Source: Pelobium manganitolerans (lineage in GTDB: Bacteria; Bacteroidota; Bacteroidia; Sphingobacteriales; Sphingobacteriaceae). From it: 64,000 nucleotides of DNA. Location of the stretch: contig NZ_MBTA01000023.1 in NCBI RefSeq assembly GCF_003609575.1, forward strand, positions 1 through 64,000. Direction: 5' to 3'. A program made the position numbers and the translations under genes. The notes beneath the pieces are model-generated. The model saw only the letters and a program-made list of their open reading frames with translations. It did no database searches and had not been told where the DNA came from. Below are positions 54,394 through 63,064 of this stretch, one piece after another; the first letter of the stretch is position 1, and every line of letters begins with the position of its first letter.

Positions 54394-56631
54394 ATGGCTA
54401 AAAAAGCAAAAGATAGCATTGCCCCAGGCACCGAACAAGATAAACCCAGCACAGAGAAACAGCCTAAAGTTCAGAAAAGTGCAAGCAAAAAGGCAGGTAC
54501 ATCTAGCCAGTCTGCTGCTGTTGCAGAAAAAAGCACAGCCAGAAAAGCAAGCAAAAAGCCCTTAGCCGTATCAACGGAGAAACCATCGCCACAAGGCAAA
54601 AAAGTTGCTGAAAAAGCAGAGGCTAAACCGGCGAAAAAAGCATCGGCGAAAGCCAGCGGTAAAAAAGCGGCAACCAAAGCCGTTGAAACAACAAAGTCTT
54701 TATCATCTGTTGAGGGAGAAACAACTTATGCCAGCGTAAAACATTTTTCGCGCTTTACAGATTTTGATGTGATGCTCTTTAAATCGGGCAAGCATTATAA
54801 GCTTTTCGATAAACTGGGTAGCCACGTGGTAACGCATAATGGGGTAGTGGGCACTTATTTTGCGGTTTGGGCGCCTAATGCGCATTACGTTTCGGTTATC
54901 GGCAACTTCAATTATTGGGACAATTCATCGCACCCTTTATATGTCCGGTGGGACGGAACCGGCATTTGGGAGGGCTTTATCCCACACGTTGGCAACGGTG
55001 AAACCTATAAATATTTCATCAACTCTACCAATGGTGCCGATTTAGAAAAAGCAGATCCTTTCGCTTTACGCAGCGAAGAACCTCCGCGTACCGCGTCTAT
55101 TGTATGGGATACTTGGTACGAGTGGAAAGATAAAGAATGGATGATGCATAGGCATAAAAATAACGCCTTAAACCAACCTATGTCTGTTTACGAGGTGCAT
55201 TTTGGTTCCTGGAGCCGTAGCCCCGAAACGCCGGATTTGTTTCTTTCCTACCGGGATATGGCTGATAAAATGGTGCCTTATGTGAAAGAGATGGGCTTTA
55301 CGCATGTGGAATTTATGCCTTTGATGGAGCACCCATTTTATCCGAGCTGGGGCTATCAAATTACCGGCTATTTTGCTGCAAGTTGCCGTTATGGCACACC
55401 GCAAGATTTGATGTTTTTGATTGAAGAATTTCACAAAGCCGGTATTGGTGTAATTATGGATTGGGTGCCATCGCACTTCCCGGGCGATAGCCATGGCTTA
55501 TATCAGTTTGATGGCTCGCATTTGTACGAGCATGCAGATGTTCGCAAAGGTTTTCATCCGGATTGGAAATCATACATTTTTAATTACGGCCGTAACGAGG
55601 TACGTTCTTTCCTAATTTCTAACGCTATTTTTTGGTTAGAACGTTACCATGTAGACGGTTTACGTGTAGATGCTGTGGCTTCTATGCTTTATTTAGATTA
55701 CTCGCGTAAGCATGATGAATGGGTACCCAATGAGTTTGGAGGCAGGGAAAATACAGAAGCTATTTCTTTTTTGAAAGAATTTAATGAGGCGGTTTATGCC
55801 ATGTTTCCGGATGTGCAGACTATTGCTGAAGAATCAACCTCGTTTAGCGGTGTAAGCAGGCCAACTTATGCCGGTGGCTTAGGTTTTGGACAAAAATGGA
55901 TGATGGGTTGGATGAACGATACCTTACGCTATTTTGCCGAAGATCCGGTGAACAGGAAGTATCACCATAGCGGCTTAACCTTTAGCACCATTTACGCTTT
56001 TACAGAAAATTTTATGTTGCCGCTTTCGCACGATGAAGTGGTGCACGGCAAAAAGCCGCTTATTTATAAAATGCCGGGGGATGAGTGGCAACAGTTTGCC
56101 AACTTGCGTCTTTTATATGCGTATATGTGGACACACCCGGGTACTAAACTGCTGTTTATGGGTGGCGAGTTTGCACAGACCCGCGAGTGGAACCCACGGT
56201 ATTCTTTAGATTGGCATTTATTACAATATACGCCACATCAAGGGATCAAAAAGTTGGTGATGGCGCTCAATAAACTTTATAAAGAGGAACCGGCCTTATA
56301 CGAGAAAAGTTTTGATTCTGAAGGTTTTGAGTGGATTGTGAATGATGATGCAGAAAATTCTGTGGTGGTCTACACCCGTAAAGGCAATAATCCAAAAGAC
56401 GATTTGATTATTGCGTTAAACCTAACACCGGTGCCGAGGCAAGATTATCGTTTCGGTGCAAACTGCGGCGGAACATGGACAGAGATTTTTAACTCCGACG
56501 CCAGAGAGTTTTGGGGAAGCGGTATGCGCAATTCCAACAAAGTAGCAGAAGACATTCCGAGCCATTGGCGTAAAAATTCTATTTCTGTTTGTTTGCCGCC
56601 TTTGGCGATGCTTGTTTTTAAATGTTTGTAG
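54394..56631 (+). CDS. glgB: 1,4-alpha-glucan branching enzyme with basic N-terminal tail
   Basis: Forms alpha-1,6 branches in glycogen. The ATG at 54394 (MAKKAKDSIAPGTEQ) gives 745 residues; a longer frame back to 54271 runs into the GH31 terminator. Residues 1 to about 105 are a Lys/Ala/Ser-rich, histone H1-like tail (SASKKAG, ARKASKK, KPAKKASAKASGKKAATKA). Then come the CBM48 domain (about 135-235) and the GH13 barrel with the nucleophile Asp in GLRVDAVASMLYLDYSR, acid/base Glu in TIAEES and Asp in LSHDEVVHGK. The end MLVFKCL is the usual beta-domain. Confidence 0.93.
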   Translation: MAKKAKDSIAPGTEQDKPSTEKQPKVQKSASKKAGTSSQSAAVAEKSTARKASKKPLAVSTEKPSPQGKKVAEKAEAKPAKKASAKASGKKAATKAVETTKSLSSVEGETTYASVKHFSRFTDFDVMLFKSGKHYKLFDKLGSHVVTHNGVVGTYFAVWAPNAHYVSVIGNFNYWDNSSHPLYVRWDGTGIWEGFIPHVGNGETYKYFINSTNGADLEKADPFALRSEEPPRTASIVWDTWYEWKDKEWMMHRHKNNALNQPMSVYEVHFGSWSRSPETPDLFLSYRDMADKMVPYVKEMGFTHVEFMPLMEHPFYPSWGYQITGYFAASCRYGTPQDLMFLIEEFHKAGIGVIMDWVPSHFPGDSHGLYQFDGSHLYEHADVRKGFHPDWKSYIFNYGRNEVRSFLISNAIFWLERYHVDGLRVDAVASMLYLDYSRKHDEWVPNEFGGRENTEAISFLKEFNEAVYAMFPDVQTIAEESTSFSGVSRPTYAGGLGFGQKWMMGWMNDTLRYFAEDPVNRKYHHSGLTFSTIYAFTENFMLPLSHDEVVHGKKPLIYKMPGDEWQQFANLRLLYAYMWTHPGTKLLFMGGEFAQTREWNPRYSLDWHLLQYTPHQGIKKLVMALNKLYKEEPALYEKSFDSEGFEWIVNDDAENSVVVYTRKGNNPKDDLIIALNLTPVPRQDYRFGANCGGTWTEIFNSDAREFWGSGMRNSNKVAEDIPSHWRKNSISVCLPPLAMLVFKCL

Positions 56632-56650
56632 CTACAGGAGCCAAACGTAA

Positions 56651-57118
56651 ATGTCGTTTGTAAAAGTATATATTCATCTGGTTTGGGGTACAAAAAACCG
56701 TTATCCTTTCTTAGAATCGAAAGAACTTAGACTTAAACTGTGGAACCATATCAGAGAAAACGCAAAAGAAAAAGGCGTGTTTGTGGATCATATTGGTGGG
56801 TATAAAGAGCATTGTCATTGTCTAATTTCATTGGGTGTTGACCAGTCTATACAAAAGACGGTGCAGTTAATTAAAGGAGAGTCTGCTTTTTGGATTAATC
56901 AATCCGGGATATTAAAAACAGCATCAGCGCATCCGGTTGATGAAGTTGTGAAATTTGCATGGCAAAAGGAGTATTTTGCGGTTTCTGTTTCTGAATCTAT
57001 GGTGCAGCGGGTTCGGGATTACATCAAAAACCAAGAAATTCATCATGCTCATAAAAGTTATGAGGAAGAATGCGATGAACTTATCAAAAAATTCGGTTTT
57101 TATAAAGAGAGGGATTGA
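56651..57118 (+). CDS. REP-associated tyrosine transposase (RAYT), IS200/Y1 family
   Basis: A 155-residue HUH single-strand nuclease. The N-terminal YIHLVWGTKNRYPFL opens the Y1 fold; His54 and His56 (HCH) are the metal-binding HUH pair; Tyr124 in YIKNQ is the catalytic tyrosine. An AGGAG lies 10 bases before the ATG. It starts 19 bases after the glgB stop, leaving no room for an IS200-type left-end hairpin outside glgB, so it looks like a resident RAYT rather than a mobile insertion sequence. An array of palindromes of REP type follows directly (57144-57582), and related ones are elsewhere in the window. Confidence 0.88.
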   Translation: MSFVKVYIHLVWGTKNRYPFLESKELRLKLWNHIRENAKEKGVFVDHIGGYKEHCHCLISLGVDQSIQKTVQLIKGESAFWINQSGILKTASAHPVDEVVKFAWQKEYFAVSVSESMVQRVRDYIKNQEIHHAHKSYEEECDELIKKFGFYKERD

Positions 57119-57143
57119 ATAAGTTCGTATTCGTTTGGTGAAT

Positions 57144-57230
57144 TTTGAGATAAATCTCAAAGGATTTTGAAAAAGATTCGGCTAAAGCCGTAAACGTAAC
57201 TCAACTGTAACGCCCGGATAAATCCGGGCG
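57144..57230. repeat. Three perfect palindromes with AA centres
   Basis: TTTGAGAT-AA-ATCTCAAA (57144-57161), CGGCT-AA-AGCCG (57179-57190) and CGCCCGGAT-AA-ATCCGGGCG (57211-57230) follow the RAYT stop. The last, in reverse complement, is preceded by ttcaatag, the same lead word as in the REP units. The first may also act as the RAYT terminator. Confidence 0.7.
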
Positions 57231-57330
57231 CTATTGAACTGTGTAAATGGTTAAAAAATCTGAACGAGTGAACATTGCGCAACGTGATATTTCTGACAAT
57301 TGATTTGAAAAAGATGTACACAATAATTGG

Positions 57331-57582
57331 TATTCAATAGAACCGGGCTTCCGCCCTGATACGATTTTTTCCGATATCGTCAATCAATGGAACCGGGCTT
57401 CAGCCCCTGATACGGTTTTTCCGATGTTCCTCAATCAATAGAACGGGGCTTCAGCCCTGATACGGTTTTTCCGATGTTCATTAATCAATAGAACCGGGCT
57501 TCAGCCCGGTTTGATATATTTTAAACGAATTTTCAGATCTGCCCATTCGATAAAACAGGGCTTCAGCCCGGTTTAACTGGGC
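57331..57582. repeat. REP array of five units beside the RAYT gene
   Basis: Five units of about 50 bases (cores at 57341, 57391, 57442, 57492 and 57554). Each has a lead word related to tcaatag, a palindrome around gggcttcagccc, and (first three) a tail with gattttttccgat or ggtttttccgat. The most perfect core is AACCGGGCT-TC-AGCCCGGTT (57492-57511). The gap 57119-57587 holds only these palindromes and no ORF. Confidence 0.85.
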
Positions 57583-57587
57583 AAACC

Positions 57588-58466
57588 TCACAAAGTGCCT
57601 TTCGCATAAGCGCGATTGGCTCTTTTTATGGCTAGTTTTTCTCTGAAATTTGCGTATTTTTCTTTAAAAATCAATTTAATTAAACTGTCCACACCGCCTT
57701 TAACGGCAAGGTTATAAATGCTATGCGCTTTGCGGGCGATAGATTTATCCCAAGCGCGCAGGCTGAGCGAAAAAGATCCGTCGATATATTTCATCCAATG
57801 CCAATAACCTGTTGGCATAAACAAGGTATCGCCATGCTCCAAAAAAGCTTCCATGCCCTCAACGCCCTTTAATGCTGGAAATTTCTCGAAATCCGGATTT
57901 AAAACATCGTAATCTTCCAAAGCGTAGGTGGCGTTAGGGATGCAATACAATCTGCGTTTCCACTTGTATTCGAACAAAATCACATGTTTTCTTCCGCCAA
58001 AATGCGTATGGAAAATGTGTGGCATATCTATATCATAATGCAAAAACGTAACGGAGTTGGAGCCACCGAAAAACATCGTTGGCAGGCTCTCAATAAAACC
58101 GCCCATCAAATCTTTCGGGATAATCACATCGTCTTTTAAACTAGGGATGTGCTTAAAAAAGTTGAACAAAAATATCCGAAGCTCCGTAGGACCACTTTTT
58201 AAAATATCCAGATAATCTTTCACCTTCATCCGCGCTGCGGCGGCATTAATAGGTTTAGAAGGATCAGCTTTTGAATTGTCGTACAATGGCACCTCAATTT
58301 CGCCGGCCACAGATTTAAAGTAATCTATGGTCCACTTTTCGCGGGCAGGCCAATCTTTGGTGAGGTTTTTAATAATTAGGGGGCGGTTTTTGTCCAGATA
58401 GTTTTTCTTAAAATCTTCAGGACTGATGGTATCTACCGTGTCTACCTTCGTTAAAATAAATCCCAT
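57588..58466 (-). CDS. Cupin-8 / JmjC-like Fe(II) oxygenase
   Basis: A 292-residue protein of the cupin_8 family, which includes JmjC-type 2-oxoglutarate hydroxylases. RPLIIKNLTKDWPAREKW is the typical N-terminal block. The metal triad is probably His143-Asp145 (HYDID) and His223 (GYWHWMKY); FMPTGYWHW is the second-half signature. A substrate cannot be assigned; peptidyl or tRNA hydroxylation are possible by family. The array of REP units lies directly after its stop. Confidence 0.85.
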   Translation of the reverse strand: MGFILTKVDTVDTISPEDFKKNYLDKNRPLIIKNLTKDWPAREKWTIDYFKSVAGEIEVPLYDNSKADPSKPINAAAARMKVKDYLDILKSGPTELRIFLFNFFKHIPSLKDDVIIPKDLMGGFIESLPTMFFGGSNSVTFLHYDIDMPHIFHTHFGGRKHVILFEYKWKRRLYCIPNATYALEDYDVLNPDFEKFPALKGVEGMEAFLEHGDTLFMPTGYWHWMKYIDGSFSLSLRAWDKSIARKAHSIYNLAVKGGVDSLIKLIFKEKYANFREKLAIKRANRAYAKGTL

Positions 58467-58585
58467 ATTTCTCAGATGAGGGCCTTCAGAAGCGTTAAGG
58501 TGTGTAAGCTAGCCCGGGCGGTAAAATTAAAAAATCGCAATAAATTTAAAAATATAGCTTTTTGCTATGGCTAATTTATGACAAT

Positions 58586-59242
58586 TTAAATCTTTTGAAC
58601 CTTTCCCGATCCGCTGATGTTCGACTGTACCTCCGGATTGCCCAGGTACAACACCCGGCCGCTACCGCTAATGGCTACTAAAAGTTTATCGCTCACTTTT
58701 GTTTTTACCTCGCCACTTCCGCTAATGCTAACGTTGGCATCGCTTGCATCTATATTGACCAAATTAACGTTCCCCGATCCACTGATATTAACGTCTAAGC
58801 TTTCTGCAACAAAAGCGCCGGCGTTAATATTTGCAGAGCCGTTTATCTTAAAAAAGATATGATTTACAGGCTCAAAATTGCCACTGATAAACGCATCTGC
58901 CGAGCCGTTAAGGTAAATATTAGGAGATTTTGGTAAAATTAAAAACACCTCTGTATTGTCGTTTCTAACATTGTAATGATTTTCAAATTCAACAGTCAGT
59001 ACGCCGTTTTTCAAAGTTGTGCTCAGCGCGGCCACCAAATTTCCGTAGCCTTTAACTTTTAATTCCGGCACGGTACCGTAACTGATGTGGAGCTTGGTAC
59101 TGCCGTTTACGCGCACGGTTTGCAGTTCGGATGCATTAATGCTTCTGCTTTCGGTTACCGTTGGACCTTCGCCACGTAAGCGGTCTTTGCTACATGCACT
59201 TAAATATAATATTGAAGTTAATAAGATAAGGTAAGTTCTCAT
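58586..59242 (-). CDS. Head-GIN domain (DUF2807) lipoprotein
   Basis: A 218-residue exported lipoprotein (lipobox LSAC, Cys17). The mature part is a right-handed beta-helix with repeated short units (NGSTKLHISY, LNGSADAFISG, INGSANINAG, ISGSGNVNLV, ISGSGEVKTK, ISGSGRVLYL, ISGSGKVQKI), the DUF2807/head-GIN putative adhesin repeat. It lies directly after a TonB receptor on the same strand (19 bases) and may be co-transcribed with it. Confidence 0.88.
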   Translation of the reverse strand: MRTYLILLTSILYLSACSKDRLRGEGPTVTESRSINASELQTVRVNGSTKLHISYGTVPELKVKGYGNLVAALSTTLKNGVLTVEFENHYNVRNDNTEVFLILPKSPNIYLNGSADAFISGNFEPVNHIFFKINGSANINAGAFVAESLDVNISGSGNVNLVNIDASDANVSISGSGEVKTKVSDKLLVAISGSGRVLYLGNPEVQSNISGSGKVQKI

Positions 59243-59261
59243 GGATGTAAATCTTTAAGGT

Positions 59262-61907
59262 TTAAAACTGAATTTTATAATTAAAAGTTGGCAATAGGCC
59301 ACTATGGTAAATGTTTTCAATCTTTTGTTTTTCCCTGCTATAAAACTGGCTTTGCACATTTTGTTTATTGGTGAGGTTTTGGACATCTAAAATGAGGAAG
59401 TGATTCACTTTCGGCCGATTTATCCGGTAGCTGATGGAAAAATCTGTGCGGAAATAATCAGAAGTTTTTAACGTGTTAGTTCGGTCATCGTAAAAAACGG
59501 CATCATCTTCTGCAATAGATTGAGCTAAATTGATAGGCGTATAACGTTTGCCTCCGTTTAAGGTGCTTTTCACATTGATGCCCAACAGGTTTTTACCATT
59601 TTCTTTAACCGCATACTCTTTACCGATGACAACATTGGCGTTGTATTTTCCGTTATAGGGCGTATTAAAGGTTCTGTTATCTATCGTGTTAAAGGTGGAG
59701 CTGTACAGCGATGCCGTGCCCAGGAAGTAAAATCCGTTCTCTAAGCTACGCTCTAAACTAAACTCTATCCCGTAGTTTTCGCCTGTGCCTTTGTTCACCA
59801 ACAAATCGTAATTTTTATAATAAATAAGGTACGAGTTGTCTATGTTTAAGGTAGAGATGGGGAAACTTGGGTTCGGACTAACCGGAACGTCAAACATCTT
59901 TTGGTAATAGGTTTCTGTTTTGAACTTTAGGGCTTCATTGAAGCGGTGCTCGAATCCTAAAACAAAATGGGCAGATTTTGTAAGTTCCAGTTTTTTGTTT
60001 GATTGGATAATAGCGCCGTTGGGCTGTTCTTTTGTGCCGAAGTAAAGCAACAAGGGCTCGGTACGGCTATGTAAACCGAAACCAAAATTCAGTACATTTT
60101 TATCGTTGATGTGATAATTAGCACCTACGCGTGGCTCTACATTAACTTTTTGGCTAAGGCCGAAGTAATTGACGTGGAAACCGCCATTTAAAGTAAATTT
60201 TCCTGTGGGCTGATATTGCAGTTGCGTATAAGCCTCTAATAAATAACTGTTGCCTTTTTCATCAACCAATTGAGATAATTTTCCAAGCTCTCTGCGGTAC
60301 GATAGCGAATTGAGGTTATACAATAACAGCGAACCGATTACACCGCTTCTTAAAGTTGTTTTTTCGCTGGTTTTATAATTCACCATACCCGAGTAGCGGA
60401 TGGCTTGGTTTAAATATAAATCACGGTTAAAAGCACCGGCATTCAAATTATTGTCCAAGGTGTCGGTATGGTCAGTGTTGCGGTTCATACTAAAAGAAAG
60501 GATGTTTTTTAGATAGCCTTTTTGCCGCAGTAAACTCGTGTTTTTAATACCGCCGCTAAAAGAGCTGTAATTTAGGTCTTGGTCAAATTTGTCTTCAAAG
60601 CTGTCCCAGTTATTTACATTTCTATCGGCCCTGTCGCGCTGTATCCCAATTCCGCCAATCCCAAAAACAGAAAATGTTCCGGTGTTTTTTGTAGGGAAGT
60701 TAAGGTTGAAAGCCAGATCCTGAAAAATTGGTGTGCCGTAATCGCCAACAGGGTTTATGCCTATTTTTTTAAGAAGTCCGAGCGTGGAGTAGCGATAGTT
60801 AAACAGGTACGACGAATTTTTATTTTTCACAAACGGTCCTTCGGCAGAAATTTCTGTGCCTAAAACGCCAATCATAAATGCTTTTTCAGATTTCTCGGTG
60901 TTGCCTTTCCTAAATTGTAAATCAAACACACCGCTTAGCGCATTGCCGTATTCGGCCGGGAAGGCACCGGTAAAAAAATCCGATTTGCTCAACATGTTGG
61001 AGCTAATCATACTTATGCCTCCGCCCGAGCTTCCTTCTTCGCCATAATGGTTTGGGTTGGTGATTTCTACGCCCTCCAAGCGCCACTGTAAATTCTTTGG
61101 GCTATTGCCACGGATGACAATATTGTTGGTAAGATCATCCGTAAAGGTTACGCCGGGAAAGCTTTGTACCATACGCGCCGGGTCAAAATTTCCGGCAGCG
61201 TAACGGCTGGTTTCTTCGGTGCTAAAAGAACGTGCGCTTACAGAAGCCATCGCGTTAAGCGGCGCTGTACGGTCTCTGGAGTCGGAAACGGTGACCGACG
61301 CAAGGCTGTTAACCGCTTCTTTCATCTCGATGTTTAATACCAATTCTTTTGCAGATGTGAGTAAAAGTTCTGGATTGCTAATGGTTTCGTATCCGAGGTA
61401 ACTTATTGCCAAATGTTGCCGACCAACAGGAACTTTCGCCAACCTAAAATTCCCGGCCGCATCCGTAATGGTGGCCAGCGGCTTATCTAAGGAAATAATT
61501 TGCACGCTAACGCCCACCAGGGGTGTTTGGCTATCTTTATCTACAACCTGGCCTCTTAAAGTTTGCGTTAAAGGTTCTTTAAGCTTTTCTGGGCTTTGCT
61601 TTGCAACTTTTAAAATAATTTGACCGCCCACCAATTGCCATTGCATAGCTGTTTGTTTGCACAGCTCGTCCAACACTTTGCTAAGCTTTTCATTTTTAGC
61701 AATTAAGCTTATTCGCTGGTCCAAATTAATTTGGTTGTTGGCGTAGCTAAAGGGTAAATCATAACGTTTGCTAAGGTCTTTAAGCACCTCGGCCAAAAAG
61801 CGGTTTTTGTAGTTTACGCTAATTTTTTTATCGCTCAGGCTTTGCGCCTGCGCCAGCAAAAAAGTGCACAGTAAGGCCAGTAAGACCAAAAGTCTTTTAG
61901 TTTTCAT
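59262..61907 (-). CDS. STN-domain TonB-dependent receptor (signalling type)
   Basis: An 881-residue outer-membrane receptor. After a signal peptide comes an STN domain (about 25-100, KISVNYKNRFLAEVLKDLSKRYDLPFSYANNQ), which in this receptor class contacts the FecR anti-sigma factor. Then a carboxypeptidase-like beta domain (about 120-205), the plug (about 215-350, NIVIRGNSPKNLQWRLEGVEI) and the barrel follow. An ATG two codons earlier (61913) is possible. No SusD gene follows, so the ligand is probably not a standard glycan. It is read after the ECF sigma, the small ORF and fecR. Confidence 0.9.
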   Translation of the reverse strand: MKTKRLLVLLALLCTFLLAQAQSLSDKKISVNYKNRFLAEVLKDLSKRYDLPFSYANNQINLDQRISLIAKNEKLSKVLDELCKQTAMQWQLVGGQIILKVAKQSPEKLKEPLTQTLRGQVVDKDSQTPLVGVSVQIISLDKPLATITDAAGNFRLAKVPVGRQHLAISYLGYETISNPELLLTSAKELVLNIEMKEAVNSLASVTVSDSRDRTAPLNAMASVSARSFSTEETSRYAAGNFDPARMVQSFPGVTFTDDLTNNIVIRGNSPKNLQWRLEGVEITNPNHYGEEGSSGGGISMISSNMLSKSDFFTGAFPAEYGNALSGVFDLQFRKGNTEKSEKAFMIGVLGTEISAEGPFVKNKNSSYLFNYRYSTLGLLKKIGINPVGDYGTPIFQDLAFNLNFPTKNTGTFSVFGIGGIGIQRDRADRNVNNWDSFEDKFDQDLNYSSFSGGIKNTSLLRQKGYLKNILSFSMNRNTDHTDTLDNNLNAGAFNRDLYLNQAIRYSGMVNYKTSEKTTLRSGVIGSLLLYNLNSLSYRRELGKLSQLVDEKGNSYLLEAYTQLQYQPTGKFTLNGGFHVNYFGLSQKVNVEPRVGANYHINDKNVLNFGFGLHSRTEPLLLYFGTKEQPNGAIIQSNKKLELTKSAHFVLGFEHRFNEALKFKTETYYQKMFDVPVSPNPSFPISTLNIDNSYLIYYKNYDLLVNKGTGENYGIEFSLERSLENGFYFLGTASLYSSTFNTIDNRTFNTPYNGKYNANVVIGKEYAVKENGKNLLGINVKSTLNGGKRYTPINLAQSIAEDDAVFYDDRTNTLKTSDYFRTDFSISYRINRPKVNHFLILDVQNLTNKQNVQSQFYSREKQKIENIYHSGLLPTFNYKIQF

Positions 61908-61930
61908 ATTCAATTTTTTTTGTGATTGCC

Positions 61931-62911
61931 TTATTTTACAACGATATAGGCATTGTCAGATTTTTCGATTTTAACATCCAGCGATGCTTCCAAAACATCA
62001 ATAATTTGATGGATGGATGCCGACTTGAAGCTTGTTGTGAGCTTAAGGTTTTGCAGTTTGCTGCTCTTTATTACAAACCTTACACTGTAAATTGTCTCGA
62101 TTTCCGCGAGAACATTTTTTAAGGGTTCATTTTCAAAATTTAGCTGGCGATTTTTCCAGAACAAAAAGTTGGTGTTTTTAAAAGCGCTTTTTGCCAAACT
62201 GCCATTTGGGGTGTAGGTGCCTTTTTCGCCGGGCAATAAAAACAGTTGCGCTTTACCGTTTTCTTTAGCGAAAGAAACTTTTCCGCTAATTACAGCTACA
62301 CTTACTTTTTTTGTAGTAGCATCAACGTTAAATGATGTTCCTAAAACCTGCGTTTTGGTGCCGCCTGCATGAATGATGAATGGTTTTTGAGGATTGTGCT
62401 GTACCTCAAAAAATGCTTCACCGCTTAGCTCAACTTCTCTCTGCGATAAATTTTCTAGTCCCTTTTTGTAGCTTACTTTTGCACCTTTGTTAAGCCAAAT
62501 GCTAGAACCGTCTGGCAAAAGCAATTGCTGTTGCGTTTCTAAATTATTGGCAAAAGTAACGGTTTGATGCTTCTGGTAGTAGCTAACGCCAAGCCAAGCT
62601 AAGCTAATTATCAGAAATAAAGAGGCCGCAATGCTTGTCCACCGCCGCATTGGTTTAAATTGTGTTTTTGGATGGCTGTCTGCAAACAAGCGCGCTTCTA
62701 CTTTTTTCCACGCAGCATCAACATCCACATCGGTTTTTAGCGTTTTTTGATATTCATTGGATTTTTCCCAAGCACTTTGCATTTCGCGCAGTAATTGGCC
62801 ATTTTCCGGCGCCTCGGCAACCCAAGACAGCAACTCGTCAGTTTCTGTGTCAGAAAGCTCGTTAGCAAGATAATTGCTGATTAAAATCCAATATTTATCG
62901 TCTGGTGCCAT
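61931..62911 (-). CDS. FecR-family anti-sigma factor
   Basis: A 326-residue inner-membrane protein linking the TonB receptor to the ECF sigma factor. A cytoplasmic N-terminal region (about 1-85, LLSWVAEAPENGQLL) is followed by one helix (about 90-112, MRRWTSIAASLFLIISLAWLGV), the FecR domain (about 115-215, DGSSIWLNKGAKVSY...GEAFFEV...VLGTSFNVDA) and a DUF4974 C-terminal domain (about 250-326). In the known model, receptor STN contact triggers sigma release. Confidence 0.92.
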   Translation of the reverse strand: MAPDDKYWILISNYLANELSDTETDELLSWVAEAPENGQLLREMQSAWEKSNEYQKTLKTDVDVDAAWKKVEARLFADSHPKTQFKPMRRWTSIAASLFLIISLAWLGVSYYQKHQTVTFANNLETQQQLLLPDGSSIWLNKGAKVSYKKGLENLSQREVELSGEAFFEVQHNPQKPFIIHAGGTKTQVLGTSFNVDATTKKVSVAVISGKVSFAKENGKAQLFLLPGEKGTYTPNGSLAKSAFKNTNFLFWKNRQLNFENEPLKNVLAEIETIYSVRFVIKSSKLQNLKLTTSFKSASIHQIIDVLEASLDVKIEKSDNAYIVVK

Positions 62912-62916
62912 CTAAA

Positions 62917-63024
62917 TTAAAGCACAATTTTCTGAACCATCTCTAAAAGCGCTAACAAAGTTTCCGCTTCCATTTCGCCATTTTCAAAATTCGCGATAGC
63001 TTGATCTAAAACCTCTAATTCCAT
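62917..63024 (-). CDS. 35-residue small ORF between sigma factor and fecR
   Basis: ATG-to-stop frame (MELEVLDQAIANFENGEMEAETLLALLEMVQKIVL), acidic, with a regular amphipathic helix pattern. It sits 40 bases after the sigma-factor stop and just before the fecR ATG on the same strand. It is too short to judge by coding statistics; it might be a leader or a tiny regulator. Function unknown. Confidence 0.45.
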   Translation of the reverse strand: MELEVLDQAIANFENGEMEAETLLALLEMVQKIVL

Positions 63025-63064
63025 ATCGTTGTTTCCTACAAGACAAAGACCTAATGCTTTACCC

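Noticed and set aside
56651-57118. Complete IS200 insertion sequence
   Set aside because: There is no left-end hairpin between glgB and the gene (19 bases) and no TnpB; flanking palindromes are multi-copy REP units.
57331-57582. CRISPR array
   Set aside because: The unit spacing is regular, but the intervals between the palindromes are near-identical, not unique spacers, and no cas gene is present. REP units with the RAYT explain it better.
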